A stretch of 64,000 nucleotides of DNA, from assembly GCA_900770635.1 (NCBI GenBank), contig CAAGLB010000101.1:62001-126000 (forward strand). The letters run 5' to 3'. The stretch is from an uncultured Alistipes sp. (GTDB taxonomy: Bacteria > Bacteroidota > Bacteroidia > Bacteroidales > Rikenellaceae). The notes beneath the pieces are model-generated. The model was not told the DNA's origin and made no database searches. It worked only from the letters and a program-made list of their open reading frames with translations. Positions 43,434 to 51,247 of the stretch are shown piece after piece; the stretch's first letter is position 1; the number at the start of each line of letters is the position of its first letter. Position numbers and translations under genes: made by a program.

Positions 43434-44459
43434 CCTGTCGAAGGCTTGTGCCTTGAGCGCTATACCCTCGCCGTCGGGTGTTACCAACACTACGCCCGCC
43501 TCCTCACGTGTGATATGGCCAATGACATCCACAAGGCCAAGACGCATGATGGCCTCCTGCTTATCGAGGGGTACAGTGAATAACAACTCGTGGTCCTCGC
43601 CACCGTTGAGCGCCGCAACAACAGGATCTATGTGCATCTCCTCGGCAAGCTCCGATGTCTGACGTGCTATGGGGATACGCTCGAGATATATGCGTGCACC
43701 ACACTGCGAGCTCTCGCATATCTGACGAAGGTCGCTGGCAAGGCCATCCGAGAGGTCGATCATCGACGTTGGACGTATGCCCTCCTCACGTAGTGCGTCG
43801 AGGACATTCTTGCGTGCTCGTGGCTTGAGGTAGCGCTCTAACAGGTACTCATATCCTGCGAACTTAGGCTCTGGGTTTGCGACATCTTTCAACACACGCT
43901 TCTCACGCTCGAGGAGGTGTAGGCCCATGTATGCTGCACCGAGGTTCGAGGTGATACATATTAAATCGTGCTCGCGCGCACCCGTGCGATATACTATGTC
44001 CTCCTTCTTGGCACGACCAATGGCTGTTACGGTTATTGTGAGTCCTGTTAGCGATGCTGTTGTGTCGCCACCCACGATGTCAACACCCAGCTCATCGGCA
44101 GCCGTGCGCATACCCTCGTATAGCTCGTCGAGAGCCTCCACCATGATCTTTGCCGAGATGCCGAGAGCCACCACGATCTGCTGGGGCTGAGCGTTCATCG
44201 CCAAGATGTCGTTCACGCCACGCACCACACACTTATATCCGAGGTGTTTTAGCGGGAAGTAGCTAAGGTCGAAGTCGATACCTTCGGTGAGCATGTCTGT
44301 TGTTAGCAGCAGTGCCTCGTCGCCAAGGTCGATAACTGCGGCATCGTCACCGGCTGCTCGGAGCGTTGTGGCGTTGTGCTTAGGGAGTGTTCGTGTCAGG
44401 CGCTCGATAAGTCGGAATTCGCCCAACGAAGATATTTGCGTACCCTTAGTTGTGTTCAT
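43431..44459 (-). CDS. thiL: Thiamine-monophosphate kinase
   Basis: ThiL phosphorylates thiamine monophosphate to the active diphosphate cofactor. The N-terminal DDAAVIDLG segment, the metal-binding MLTEGIDFDL region, GVNDILAMNAQP and GGDTTAS segments and MIDLSDGLASDL are typical of the AIR-synthase-like fold. At 342 residues it is of normal length. It has its own promoter and is divergent from adk. The stop codon merges with the family 1 element. Confidence 0.94.
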   Translation of the reverse strand: MNTTKGTQISSLGEFRLIERLTRTLPKHNATTLRAAGDDAAVIDLGDEALLLTTDMLTEGIDFDLSYFPLKHLGYKCVVRGVNDILAMNAQPQQIVVALGISAKIMVEALDELYEGMRTAADELGVDIVGGDTTASLTGLTITVTAIGRAKKEDIVYRTGAREHDLICITSNLGAAYMGLHLLEREKRVLKDVANPEPKFAGYEYLLERYLKPRARKNVLDALREEGIRPTSMIDLSDGLASDLRQICESSQCGARIYLERIPIARQTSELAEEMHIDPVVAALNGGEDHELLFTVPLDKQEAIMRLGLVDVIGHITREEAGVVLVTPDGEGIALKAQAFDR

Positions 44460-44484
44460 AGTGGGATAGTTAATAATTTTTTTG

Positions 44485-44532
44485 CAAAATTACTTTTAAG
44501 ATTGGAAAGTTGCAAAAAAAAATATATCTTTG
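44485..44532. promoter_or_regulatory. Divergent thiL and adk promoters
   Basis: On the minus strand TAATTTTG at 44485-44492 with TTG at 44513-44515 (20 bp) faces thiL. On the plus strand TTG at 44502-44504 and TATCTTTG at 44525-44532 (20 bp) face adk. The two overlap and contain no repeats. Confidence 0.7.
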
Positions 44533-44578
44533 TCTCAAATTTTTTTAAACCAACTTTAAACTTATATATTTGAAAGCT

Positions 44579-45151
44579 ATGCTTAACATAATACTTTTTG
44601 GCGCCCCTGGTTGTGGCAAGGGCACTCAGGCTCAGCGCCTTGCCGAGCACTACGACCTCTACCACATCTCTACTGGCGAGGTTATTCGTGGCGAGATTAA
44701 GGCTGGCACCGAGCTTGGCAAGAGCATGGAGGGTTACATCTCACGTGGCGAGCTTGCCCCCGACAGCATCGTTGTTGAGATGGTTCGCAACTACATGGCG
44801 TCGCACGCCGACAAGGGCTGCATCTTCGACGGCTTCCCACGCACCACAGCGCAGGCCGAGATCTTCGACAAGATGCTTGCAGAGGTTAACTCTGAGGTTA
44901 CAACAATGATCTTTATGGATGTTCCCGAGGAGGAGCTCGTGCGCCGCATCTTGCTTCGTGGCAAGGACTCAGGACGTGCCGACGACTCATCGGAGGATGT
45001 TATCCGCAACCGTATCGAGGTATATCGCCAGCAGACAGAGATCGTTGCCGAGCACTACACCCGCCAGCAGAAGTATGCCGAGGTAAACGGCTTGGGCACT
45101 ATGGACGAGGTGTTCGAGCGTCTGTGCGCAGTTATCGACAGCAAGCGATAA
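44579..45151 (+). CDS. adk: Adenylate kinase
   Basis: Adk interconverts 2 ADP with ATP and AMP. The P-loop GAPGCGKGT is at 8-16, STGEVIRGEI follows, and FDGFPRT is intact. At 190 residues it is the short form without a zinc-finger lid (RGKDSGRADDSSED instead), as in other Bacteroidetes. The start ATG at 44579 is preferred to the in-frame TTG at 44570, which would add only three residues. Its promoter lies at 44502-44532. Confidence 0.96.
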   Translation: MLNIILFGAPGCGKGTQAQRLAEHYDLYHISTGEVIRGEIKAGTELGKSMEGYISRGELAPDSIVVEMVRNYMASHADKGCIFDGFPRTTAQAEIFDKMLAEVNSEVTTMIFMDVPEEELVRRILLRGKDSGRADDSSEDVIRNRIEVYRQQTEIVAEHYTRQQKYAEVNGLGTMDEVFERLCAVIDSKR

Positions 45152-45172
45152 AACACCCCACAAAATGCAATA

Positions 45173-45208
45173 AAAGCGAGTCCAGATACAATATTTAGGG
45201 CTCGCTTT
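45173..45208 (+). terminator. Possible adk terminator
   Basis: Stem AAAGCGAG/CTCGCTTT (45173-45180 with 45201-45208) with a 20-base loop and a weak T run. Confidence 0.45.
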
Positions 45209-45220
45209 AGTTATATAGTT

Positions 45221-46138
45221 ATGAAGAAAATTATCGTCATACTCTGCCTGCTGCTTCTTGTTCCACCCCTTGCCGAGGCTCGTGGCTACCGCACCTCGGA
45301 CATCGAGAATGTGCAGCTTAGCCATCGTGAACGCTTCACCTCAAACCCCGACGCTATACTCAGCGCCGATGCTGTTCGGGAGCTCGACGCGATAGCCCTT
45401 AGCTTGCGTGAGCGTGGCATCGTGGAGGTTGCCATCGTTGCAGTCAAGAGCATCGATTCACGTGACACTTTCTCGTTCGCTGTCAATCTCTTCGACGACT
45501 GGGGCGTGGGCAACAAGCAGGCAGACAATGGTTTAGGCATACTGCTTGTCGAGGATCTGCACGAGATACGTTTCGTCACTGGCTATGGCATCGAACATGT
45601 GCTTAGTGACGCACGTTGCGTGCAGCTACAACACGAGTATATGCTCCCCTATTTCCGTGATGGCGACTACGACAGGGGCATGATCGAGGGCCTCAGGGCT
45701 GTCGACACGCTGCTTTCGAGTGGCGAGTTAGAGAGGGTTACTAACCTCCCCGACGAGAGCTCAGATATGCTCGCAGCACTCTTTATCGTGGCGCTGTGCA
45801 TCCTGCTGCCTATCGTGCTTCTCATCGTTAGCGAGCTTCGCAAGACGAAGTGTCCCCGCTGTGGCAAGCACGGATTGAAGGTCGTTGAGCGTAGCGTGAT
45901 ACACAATGCCCAAACCCCTCATAGCAACATCGTTGTCGAGATTTTGGAGTGCCAATATTGTCGTTCACGTCATCGTCGCACCAAGCAGGAGTTCAACCAT
46001 ACGGGCCGAGGCACAGGCATAGGCCCTATCTTCTTAGGTGGCATGGGCGGCGGTCGTGGCTTCGGCGGTGGCGGAGGCTTCGGCGGCGGCTTTGGTGGCG
46101 GCAGCTTCGGCGGCGGTGGCGGCGGCTCAAGATGGTAA
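45221..46138 (+). CDS. TPM domain protein with zinc ribbon and glycine-rich tail
   Basis: The signal peptide (about 1-20) is followed by a TPM domain (about 30-165, DDWGVGNKQADNGLGILLVE), a membrane helix (about 188-206), a cytoplasmic-side zinc ribbon with CPRC and CQYC pairs, and a glycine-rich end (GGGFGGGFGGGSFGGGGGGS). TPM proteins (YgcG/Psb32 type) have been linked to acid phosphatase activity or photosystem repair in other lineages. Here the role is unknown. It is followed by lemA, a frequent pairing of these families. Confidence 0.85.
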   Translation: MKKIIVILCLLLLVPPLAEARGYRTSDIENVQLSHRERFTSNPDAILSADAVRELDAIALSLRERGIVEVAIVAVKSIDSRDTFSFAVNLFDDWGVGNKQADNGLGILLVEDLHEIRFVTGYGIEHVLSDARCVQLQHEYMLPYFRDGDYDRGMIEGLRAVDTLLSSGELERVTNLPDESSDMLAALFIVALCILLPIVLLIVSELRKTKCPRCGKHGLKVVERSVIHNAQTPHSNIVVEILECQYCRSRHRRTKQEFNHTGRGTGIGPIFLGGMGGGRGFGGGGGFGGGFGGGSFGGGGGGSRW

Positions 46139-46146
46139 GGTGAAAG

Positions 46147-46290
46147 GTGAGAAGTGGGTACAATGGGTAAAATGGGTAAAATGGGTATGATGGGTAAATA
46201 GAAAAAACTACCCATAATACCCACTATACCCAGAATACCCACAATACCCACTATACCCACAATACCCACAACACCCCCATTACCACCCAA
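46147..46290. repeat. Family 3 array between TPM and lemA genes
   Basis: Five TGGGTANNN units, the reversed core AAATAGAAAAAACTACCCAT and about seven TACCCANNN units lie between two genes expected to be cotranscribed. Confidence 0.83.
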
Positions 46291-46319
46291 CAACGCAACA
46301 AACTAAAACAGATAAACTT

Positions 46320-46901
46320 ATGAAGAAGAGTACAATCGCAATTTTGGCCGTAGTGGCCGTAATCGTCGTGTGGGCCATAGGTGGCTACAACGGCCTCGTG
46401 TCGAAGGAGGAGGGCGTGAACAACGCATGGGCAAATGTCGAGAGTGCCTACCAGCGACGCATGGATCTCATCCCCAACCTTGTGAACACCGTGAAGGGAT
46501 ATGCCGAGCACGAGAAGTCGACACTCCAAGCAGTTACCGATGCACGCACCAAGGCTACATCCATCAACATCGATCCCTCGACAGCCACACCCGAGCAGAT
46601 TGAGGCATTCATGAACGCCCAGAGTGCCATGAGCTCGGCTCTCGGCCGCCTCATCGCCGTGTCAGAGAACTACCCAGCACTCAAGGCCAACGAGAACTTC
46701 CGTGACCTACAAGCGCAGCTGGAGGGCACCGAGAACCGCATCAAGGTGGAGCGTGACCGCTACAATGAGGCTGTCAAGGAGTTCAACGTGAAGATTCGCC
46801 GCTTCCCAACCAACATCCTCGCATCGTTGTTTAGCTTCGAGAAGCGCTCGATGTTCGAGGCTCAGGAGGGTGCCGAGCATGCCCCCGTTGTTGAGTTCTA
46901 A
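46320..46901 (+). CDS. lemA: LemA family protein
   Basis: A 193-residue LemA protein: an N-terminal membrane anchor (about 5-20) and a long four-helix periplasmic bundle with the family segments ANVESAYQRRMDLIPNLVNTV, ENYPALKANENFRDLQAQLE and YNEAVKEFNVKIRRFPTN. Its biochemical role is unknown. It often accompanies TPM-domain proteins and membrane proteases. A strong terminator follows. Confidence 0.94.
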   Translation: MKKSTIAILAVVAVIVVWAIGGYNGLVSKEEGVNNAWANVESAYQRRMDLIPNLVNTVKGYAEHEKSTLQAVTDARTKATSINIDPSTATPEQIEAFMNAQSAMSSALGRLIAVSENYPALKANENFRDLQAQLEGTENRIKVERDRYNEAVKEFNVKIRRFPTNILASLFSFEKRSMFEAQEGAEHAPVVEF

Positions 46902-46924
46902 GCAACAACCGCAAATAAGCATCA

Positions 46925-46962
46925 AGGCTGGGCCAAAAAGGCTCGGCCTTGTTTGCTTTTTC
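46925..46962 (+). terminator. lemA terminator
   Basis: Eleven-bp stem with two G-U pairs (AAGGCTGGGCC with GGCTCGGCCTT), A-rich loop, T-rich tail. The tail holds the -33 TTTG of the next promoter. Confidence 0.78.
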
Positions 46963-46983
46963 ACTAAAATATTATTATCTTTG
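46952..46983 (+). promoter_or_regulatory. Promoter of the glucosaminidase gene
   Basis: TTTG at 46952-46955 and TATCTTTG at 46976-46983, 20 bp apart; leader about 45 bases. Confidence 0.8.
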
Positions 46984-47034
46984 CATAGGTGTATACATGA
47001 GCACCATAAACCACACATAACACATTGACACTCA

Positions 47035-48078
47035 ATGACTAAGATATTTAACAACATACCATCCATCGTAGCCTCGCTCGTTGCTGTGCTCCTAAGCATA
47101 GGCACCACAACGGCTCAGGAGCGCACAACACGTCTCGAGTACATCGCCAAGTGGGCCGACGTGGCCATCGAGCACATGGAGGTTTACGGCATCCCCGCAA
47201 GCATAACAATGGCGCAGGCAGTGTTGGAGTCGAGCAACGGCAACAGCACTCTTGCACGCACCGCCAACAACCACTTCGGCATCAAGTGTGGTGGCTCGTG
47301 GGATGGCGAGTGGGTGTCGCACGACGACGATGCCCCCGACGAGTGCTTCCGCAAGTACGACTCTGCCGAGGAGTCGTTCGAGGACCATGCCGAGTTTCTG
47401 CACACACGCTCACGCTACCAATTTCTGTTCGACTACGACGCCGACGACTACACTAATTGGGCACACGGACTAAAAAAGGCGGGCTATGCCACAGCACCCA
47501 CCTACGCCGAGGCGCTGATACGCATCATCGAGGAGGAGAGGCTCTACCTTCTCGACCAGCGTGGTGGCCGCAAGCTGTGGGACGACTACATCACCGAGCG
47601 TCTGGGCCTCAACAACAAGCCAGAACAAGCCCCTAAGGCCAACACCGACACAGCGTCAACCACCCCCGACCAGGCAACAGCCTATGCCGACCAGGGCATC
47701 GATCCCAACAACTTCCGTGTGTCGATAAACTCGCACAAAGGCTACAACGTATATCGCACCAACGGCTCGTTCTACATCGTTGCCCGCAAAGACGACACCT
47801 ACGCCACGCTGGCAGCACTCTTCGACCTTAGCGAAGGTCAGCTACGCAGGTTCAACGATGCCTCGGAGGACGACACCCTGACCAAGGGCGACATAGTATA
47901 TATCGAGCGTAAGCTCGCACGCTGGCATGGCAACAACCTCATGCACCGAGCAACAGAGGCTGTGAGCCTAAAAACATTGGCTCAGGTGTATGGCATACGC
48001 CTCGCTCGCCTGGCACGCCTCAACCGCATGAAGCCTTCGGCAGAGCTAAAGAAGGGCGACATAATACGCCTACGATAA
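47035..48078 (+). CDS. Glucosaminidase (GH73-type) with C-terminal LysM domains
   Basis: A signal peptide (about 1-28) precedes an N-acetylglucosaminidase domain (about 32-190). The likely catalytic acid E65 lies in AQAVLESSNGNS, and NNHFGIKC and YDSAEESFEDHAEFL are characteristic. After a threonine-rich linker, two LysM peptidoglycan-binding domains occupy roughly 245-300 and 303-347 (ending MKPSAELKKGDIIRLR). It would trim or remodel the cell wall. It is the first gene of a transcript that may include the next hypothetical gene (30 bp gap) and DPP-IV. Confidence 0.87.
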   Translation: MTKIFNNIPSIVASLVAVLLSIGTTTAQERTTRLEYIAKWADVAIEHMEVYGIPASITMAQAVLESSNGNSTLARTANNHFGIKCGGSWDGEWVSHDDDAPDECFRKYDSAEESFEDHAEFLHTRSRYQFLFDYDADDYTNWAHGLKKAGYATAPTYAEALIRIIEEERLYLLDQRGGRKLWDDYITERLGLNNKPEQAPKANTDTASTTPDQATAYADQGIDPNNFRVSINSHKGYNVYRTNGSFYIVARKDDTYATLAALFDLSEGQLRRFNDASEDDTLTKGDIVYIERKLARWHGNNLMHRATEAVSLKTLAQVYGIRLARLARLNRMKPSAELKKGDIIRLR

Positions 48079-48108
48079 CCCGACGACAAAACAAACAAAT
48101 TCATAGAT

Positions 48109-48789
48109 ATGAGCACCTTACGTGAGAAAATTCTTGAGACCATAGTTCGCAAGTCGACACTCAAGCAGCAGATTTTCGACAACACATTTTCGACGTTCAA
48201 CGACCTTAAAGAGACACTCTTCGAGATGGCCTCGGAGATCGACGACGAGCTCGACGGCAAGCTCGACCGCCGTGTGCGCATCGAGTATCGTGATCGTGGC
48301 AAGTTCGAGGCTCAGTTGCAGGTGGCCAGCGACATCCTACTCTTCCAGATGCACACCGACATCTTCGATTTCGACTCCAACCACATCATCTGGCAGAACA
48401 GCTATGTGCAGCAGGACAAGGCCAACTCCTACATCGGCGTCATCAACATCTACAACTTCTTGTCGGACTCGCTAAAATACAACCGCAATGCCGACGAGGG
48501 CTACCTCATTGGCCGCATATTCATCAACCGTGAGAAGTGCTTCTGGGTGGAGGGTAAGCGCCAGACGTTGGTGCGTCCTATGGCCTTTGGCAGCCGCAAG
48601 ATAGACCACGAGGCGTTGGTGGCAATCATCGAGACCGCCATCAACTACTCGCTCAACTTCGACTTGTTGATGCCCCCTTACGAGGAGAACATACGTGTCA
48701 ACGTCGACCAGTTCAACTCGAAGCTCGACAACTCGAAATTCACGACAGGAAAGCGCCTAAGCTACGACTTCTCGATAGACGACATTTAG
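48109..48789 (+). CDS. Conserved hypothetical protein
   Basis: I do not recognise the family of this 226-residue cytoplasmic protein. It begins with an amphipathic helical region (LREKILETIVRKSTLKQQIF), followed by alternating strands (RRVRIEYRDRGKFEAQLQVA, LIGRIFINREKCFWVEGKR) and a helix AIIETAINYSLNFDLLMPP. No signal peptide, membrane helix or metal motif is visible. It lies 30 bp after the glucosaminidase gene and 38 bp before the DPP-IV gene. Confidence 0.72.
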   Translation: MSTLREKILETIVRKSTLKQQIFDNTFSTFNDLKETLFEMASEIDDELDGKLDRRVRIEYRDRGKFEAQLQVASDILLFQMHTDIFDFDSNHIIWQNSYVQQDKANSYIGVINIYNFLSDSLKYNRNADEGYLIGRIFINREKCFWVEGKRQTLVRPMAFGSRKIDHEALVAIIETAINYSLNFDLLMPPYEENIRVNVDQFNSKLDNSKFTTGKRLSYDFSIDDI

Positions 48790-48827
48790 CCTAACAACAA
48801 TAAACAAAGATTAAAACTACTATAACT

Positions 48828-50969
48828 ATGCGTAAGATTCTATTAGGTGTTGCGATGTTGTGTGCGTCGCTCACCGCACAAGCACAAGTTAGCTATCAGC
48901 AGATGCGCAGCATGCACCGTGACGCAGCCCCAGGCTACACCAACCCTGCATGGATAACACCTCTTGCTGGCAGCGACAAGTTTGTACTCTTCGAGGGCGA
49001 CCAGATTTTTGCTGCCGACTATGCCAACCCTATGTCTAAGAGCCCTATATTCAAGGCTTTGGCAGGCACCGAGATATTGTCGTTCGTCGAGTCACCAAAC
49101 AAGCAGATGGCACTCTACGAGGTGTGGGACAATGGCAACCCACGCAAGGAGATATATCGCCACTCATACACCTCGACATACTACATCTCGTGTGCCGATC
49201 ACTCGACAGTCAAGATTGACGACGTGCGTGACATATCGTTCTCGCCCGACAACCGCCACCTTGCCATGAGCTACAACAACGACCTCTTCCTCTATGACCT
49301 TGCCACCAACGACATCTACAACATCACCGACGATGGCGAGTGGAACCACATCATCAACGGCACCAGCGACTGGGTTTACGAGGAGGAGTATGGCTTCACC
49401 AAGGCTTATGCCTTCTCGCCCGACGGCAAGGAGATAGCCTACCTCAAGTTCGACGAGAGCCTCGTTCCCGAGTTCGAGATGATGCGCTTCGACAACACCC
49501 TCTACAACAAGGCATACAGCTTCAAGTATCCTAAGGCTGGCGACAAGAACTCTGTCGTTACACTCCACGTCTACAACATCGAGACTAAGGAGACACGCCA
49601 GATAAACACCGGCGAGGAGACCGACCAGTATATCCCACGCATCGACTACACCCCTGCTGGCAACCTCTTCTACTATCGTGTCAACCGCTTGCAGAACAAG
49701 TTTGAGGTCATCTTGGTTGAGAGCAACGGCATGCAGAAGATCATCTACAACGAGTGCGACGAGCGCTATGTCGAGCGTCCAAGTGCCGAGAACATCACCT
49801 TCATCGATGGCGAGCGTTTCATCGTGCGTGAGGAGACCTCTACCGGCTGGTTCCACCTCTATCTCCACTCTGTTGACAAGGGCCGCCTCAACGCCATCAC
49901 ATCGGGCGAGTGGGAGGTGACACAGTTTGTTGGCATCTCACCTAACAAGAAGACCATATACTACATGTCTACCGAGCAGGCTCCCGAGGAGCGCAACCTA
50001 TATAGCATAGGCCTCAACGGCAAGAATAAGAAGTGCTTGTTGGCAGATAAGGGCTACTGGCGTGTCTACCCATCAGCCAACATGAACTACTTTGCTGCCG
50101 AGCACTCGTCAGCCGAGAAGTATCCTACCGCTGCCATCTACGACACTCGTGGCCGCAAGCTACACTCGTTGATGGACGATGTTACTGCCCCTGAGGTTGT
50201 TGCACCTAAGCTCCAGCGCAAGTTCTCGACATTCACCACCGAGCGTGGCGACGTGCTAAGCTACTATATCGTCTACCCCGAGGATTTCGATCCTACGAAG
50301 CGCTACCCTGTTCTCATGACTCAGTATTCAGGTCCTGGCTCACAGCAGGTTGCCAACCGTGCATCGTACGACTGGGAGGAGACTCTCGCCCTCAACGGCT
50401 ATATCGTGGCCTGCTGCGACGGTCGTGGCACAGGCTATCGTGGCGAGGAGTTCAAGAAGGTCACCTACGCCAACCTTGGCCACTGCGAGGTTGAGGATCA
50501 GCTCTCGTTTGCTAATTACCTTGCCGCACAGGAGTTCATCGACTCAGAGCGCATAGGCATCTATGGTTGGTCGTTTGGTGGCTTCATGGCTCTCAACTGC
50601 GCACTCAAGGGCGACGGCATCTTCAAGATGGCTATTGCCGTAGCTCCTGTTACCTCATGGCGCTACTACGACACCATCTATACCGAGATTTATAACGGTT
50701 TGCCACAGCAGAACCCTGAGGGCTACGACAACAACTCGCCTATTCAGTATGCTGACCGCCTCAGCGACAATACACGCCTCATCATCATCCATGGCACTGC
50801 AGACGACAATGTTCACTTCCAGAACGCTATGGAGATGTGCCGTGCGTTGAACCGTGCAGGCAAGCAGTACGACATGATGGTATATCCCGACCAGAACCAC
50901 TCTATGCGCCCACACGACACCGTGAACGTGCGCCAGAAGATGGTCGACTACTGCTTGGAGAACTTGTAA
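48828..50969 (+). CDS. S9 family dipeptidyl peptidase IV-like protease
   Basis: This is a secreted or periplasmic serine peptidase that would remove X-Pro (or X-Ala) dipeptides. A signal peptide (about 1-19) is followed by the DPP-IV beta-propeller (about 40-480). DWVYEEEYG carries the glutamate pair that anchors the substrate amino group. The alpha/beta-hydrolase domain has GWSFGG with the nucleophile at S582 and the HGTADDNVH and PDQNHSM segments with the aspartate and histidine. Length 713 is normal. With the OPT transporter and PepT it fits peptide scavenging. Confidence 0.93.
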   Translation: MRKILLGVAMLCASLTAQAQVSYQQMRSMHRDAAPGYTNPAWITPLAGSDKFVLFEGDQIFAADYANPMSKSPIFKALAGTEILSFVESPNKQMALYEVWDNGNPRKEIYRHSYTSTYYISCADHSTVKIDDVRDISFSPDNRHLAMSYNNDLFLYDLATNDIYNITDDGEWNHIINGTSDWVYEEEYGFTKAYAFSPDGKEIAYLKFDESLVPEFEMMRFDNTLYNKAYSFKYPKAGDKNSVVTLHVYNIETKETRQINTGEETDQYIPRIDYTPAGNLFYYRVNRLQNKFEVILVESNGMQKIIYNECDERYVERPSAENITFIDGERFIVREETSTGWFHLYLHSVDKGRLNAITSGEWEVTQFVGISPNKKTIYYMSTEQAPEERNLYSIGLNGKNKKCLLADKGYWRVYPSANMNYFAAEHSSAEKYPTAAIYDTRGRKLHSLMDDVTAPEVVAPKLQRKFSTFTTERGDVLSYYIVYPEDFDPTKRYPVLMTQYSGPGSQQVANRASYDWEETLALNGYIVACCDGRGTGYRGEEFKKVTYANLGHCEVEDQLSFANYLAAQEFIDSERIGIYGWSFGGFMALNCALKGDGIFKMAIAVAPVTSWRYYDTIYTEIYNGLPQQNPEGYDNNSPIQYADRLSDNTRLIIIHGTADDNVHFQNAMEMCRALNRAGKQYDMMVYPDQNHSMRPHDTVNVRQKMVDYCLENL

Positions 50970-50998
50970 TATATTGTCTATCAAATATCTCAGCATTA

Positions 50999-51023
50999 GG
51001 GTGTTCCTATGGGACACCCTTTT
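50999..51023 (+). terminator. DPP-IV gene terminator
   Basis: Nine-bp stem GGGTGTTCC/GGGACACCC with a 3-base loop and four T. Confidence 0.85.
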
Positions 51024-51049
51024 GTTGTGCTGGGATGAGAGGTTGGAGG

Positions 51050-51185
51050 GGGATTAAGGAAATTAGGGAAATTAATGAAATTAGGGAAAACCGCCTTAAA
51101 CTCCCTAAACTCCTTAATTTCACTATCCCCTCCCCCACACACCCTCCCCCACAACTTTTCACCTCGCCATTTTCACTTTTCACAT
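51050..51185. repeat. ATTAGGGAA array before pheT
   Basis: A 9-bp-stepped ATTAGGGAAATTA segment turns into its inverse (TTAAACTCCCTAAACTCC), followed by C-rich sequence and a short TTTTCAC segment. Confidence 0.7.
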
Positions 51186-51193
51186 TTTTTTAT

Positions 51194-51201
51194 TATCTTT
51201 G
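51194..51201 (+). promoter_or_regulatory. pheT promoter -7 box
   Basis: TATCTTTG about 46 bases before the ATG. The expected -33 position falls in T-rich repeat sequence without a TTG. Confidence 0.65.
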
Positions 51202-51247
51202 TGCGATTATAGCCATCATACGGACAAATAATTAAAACAAATATACT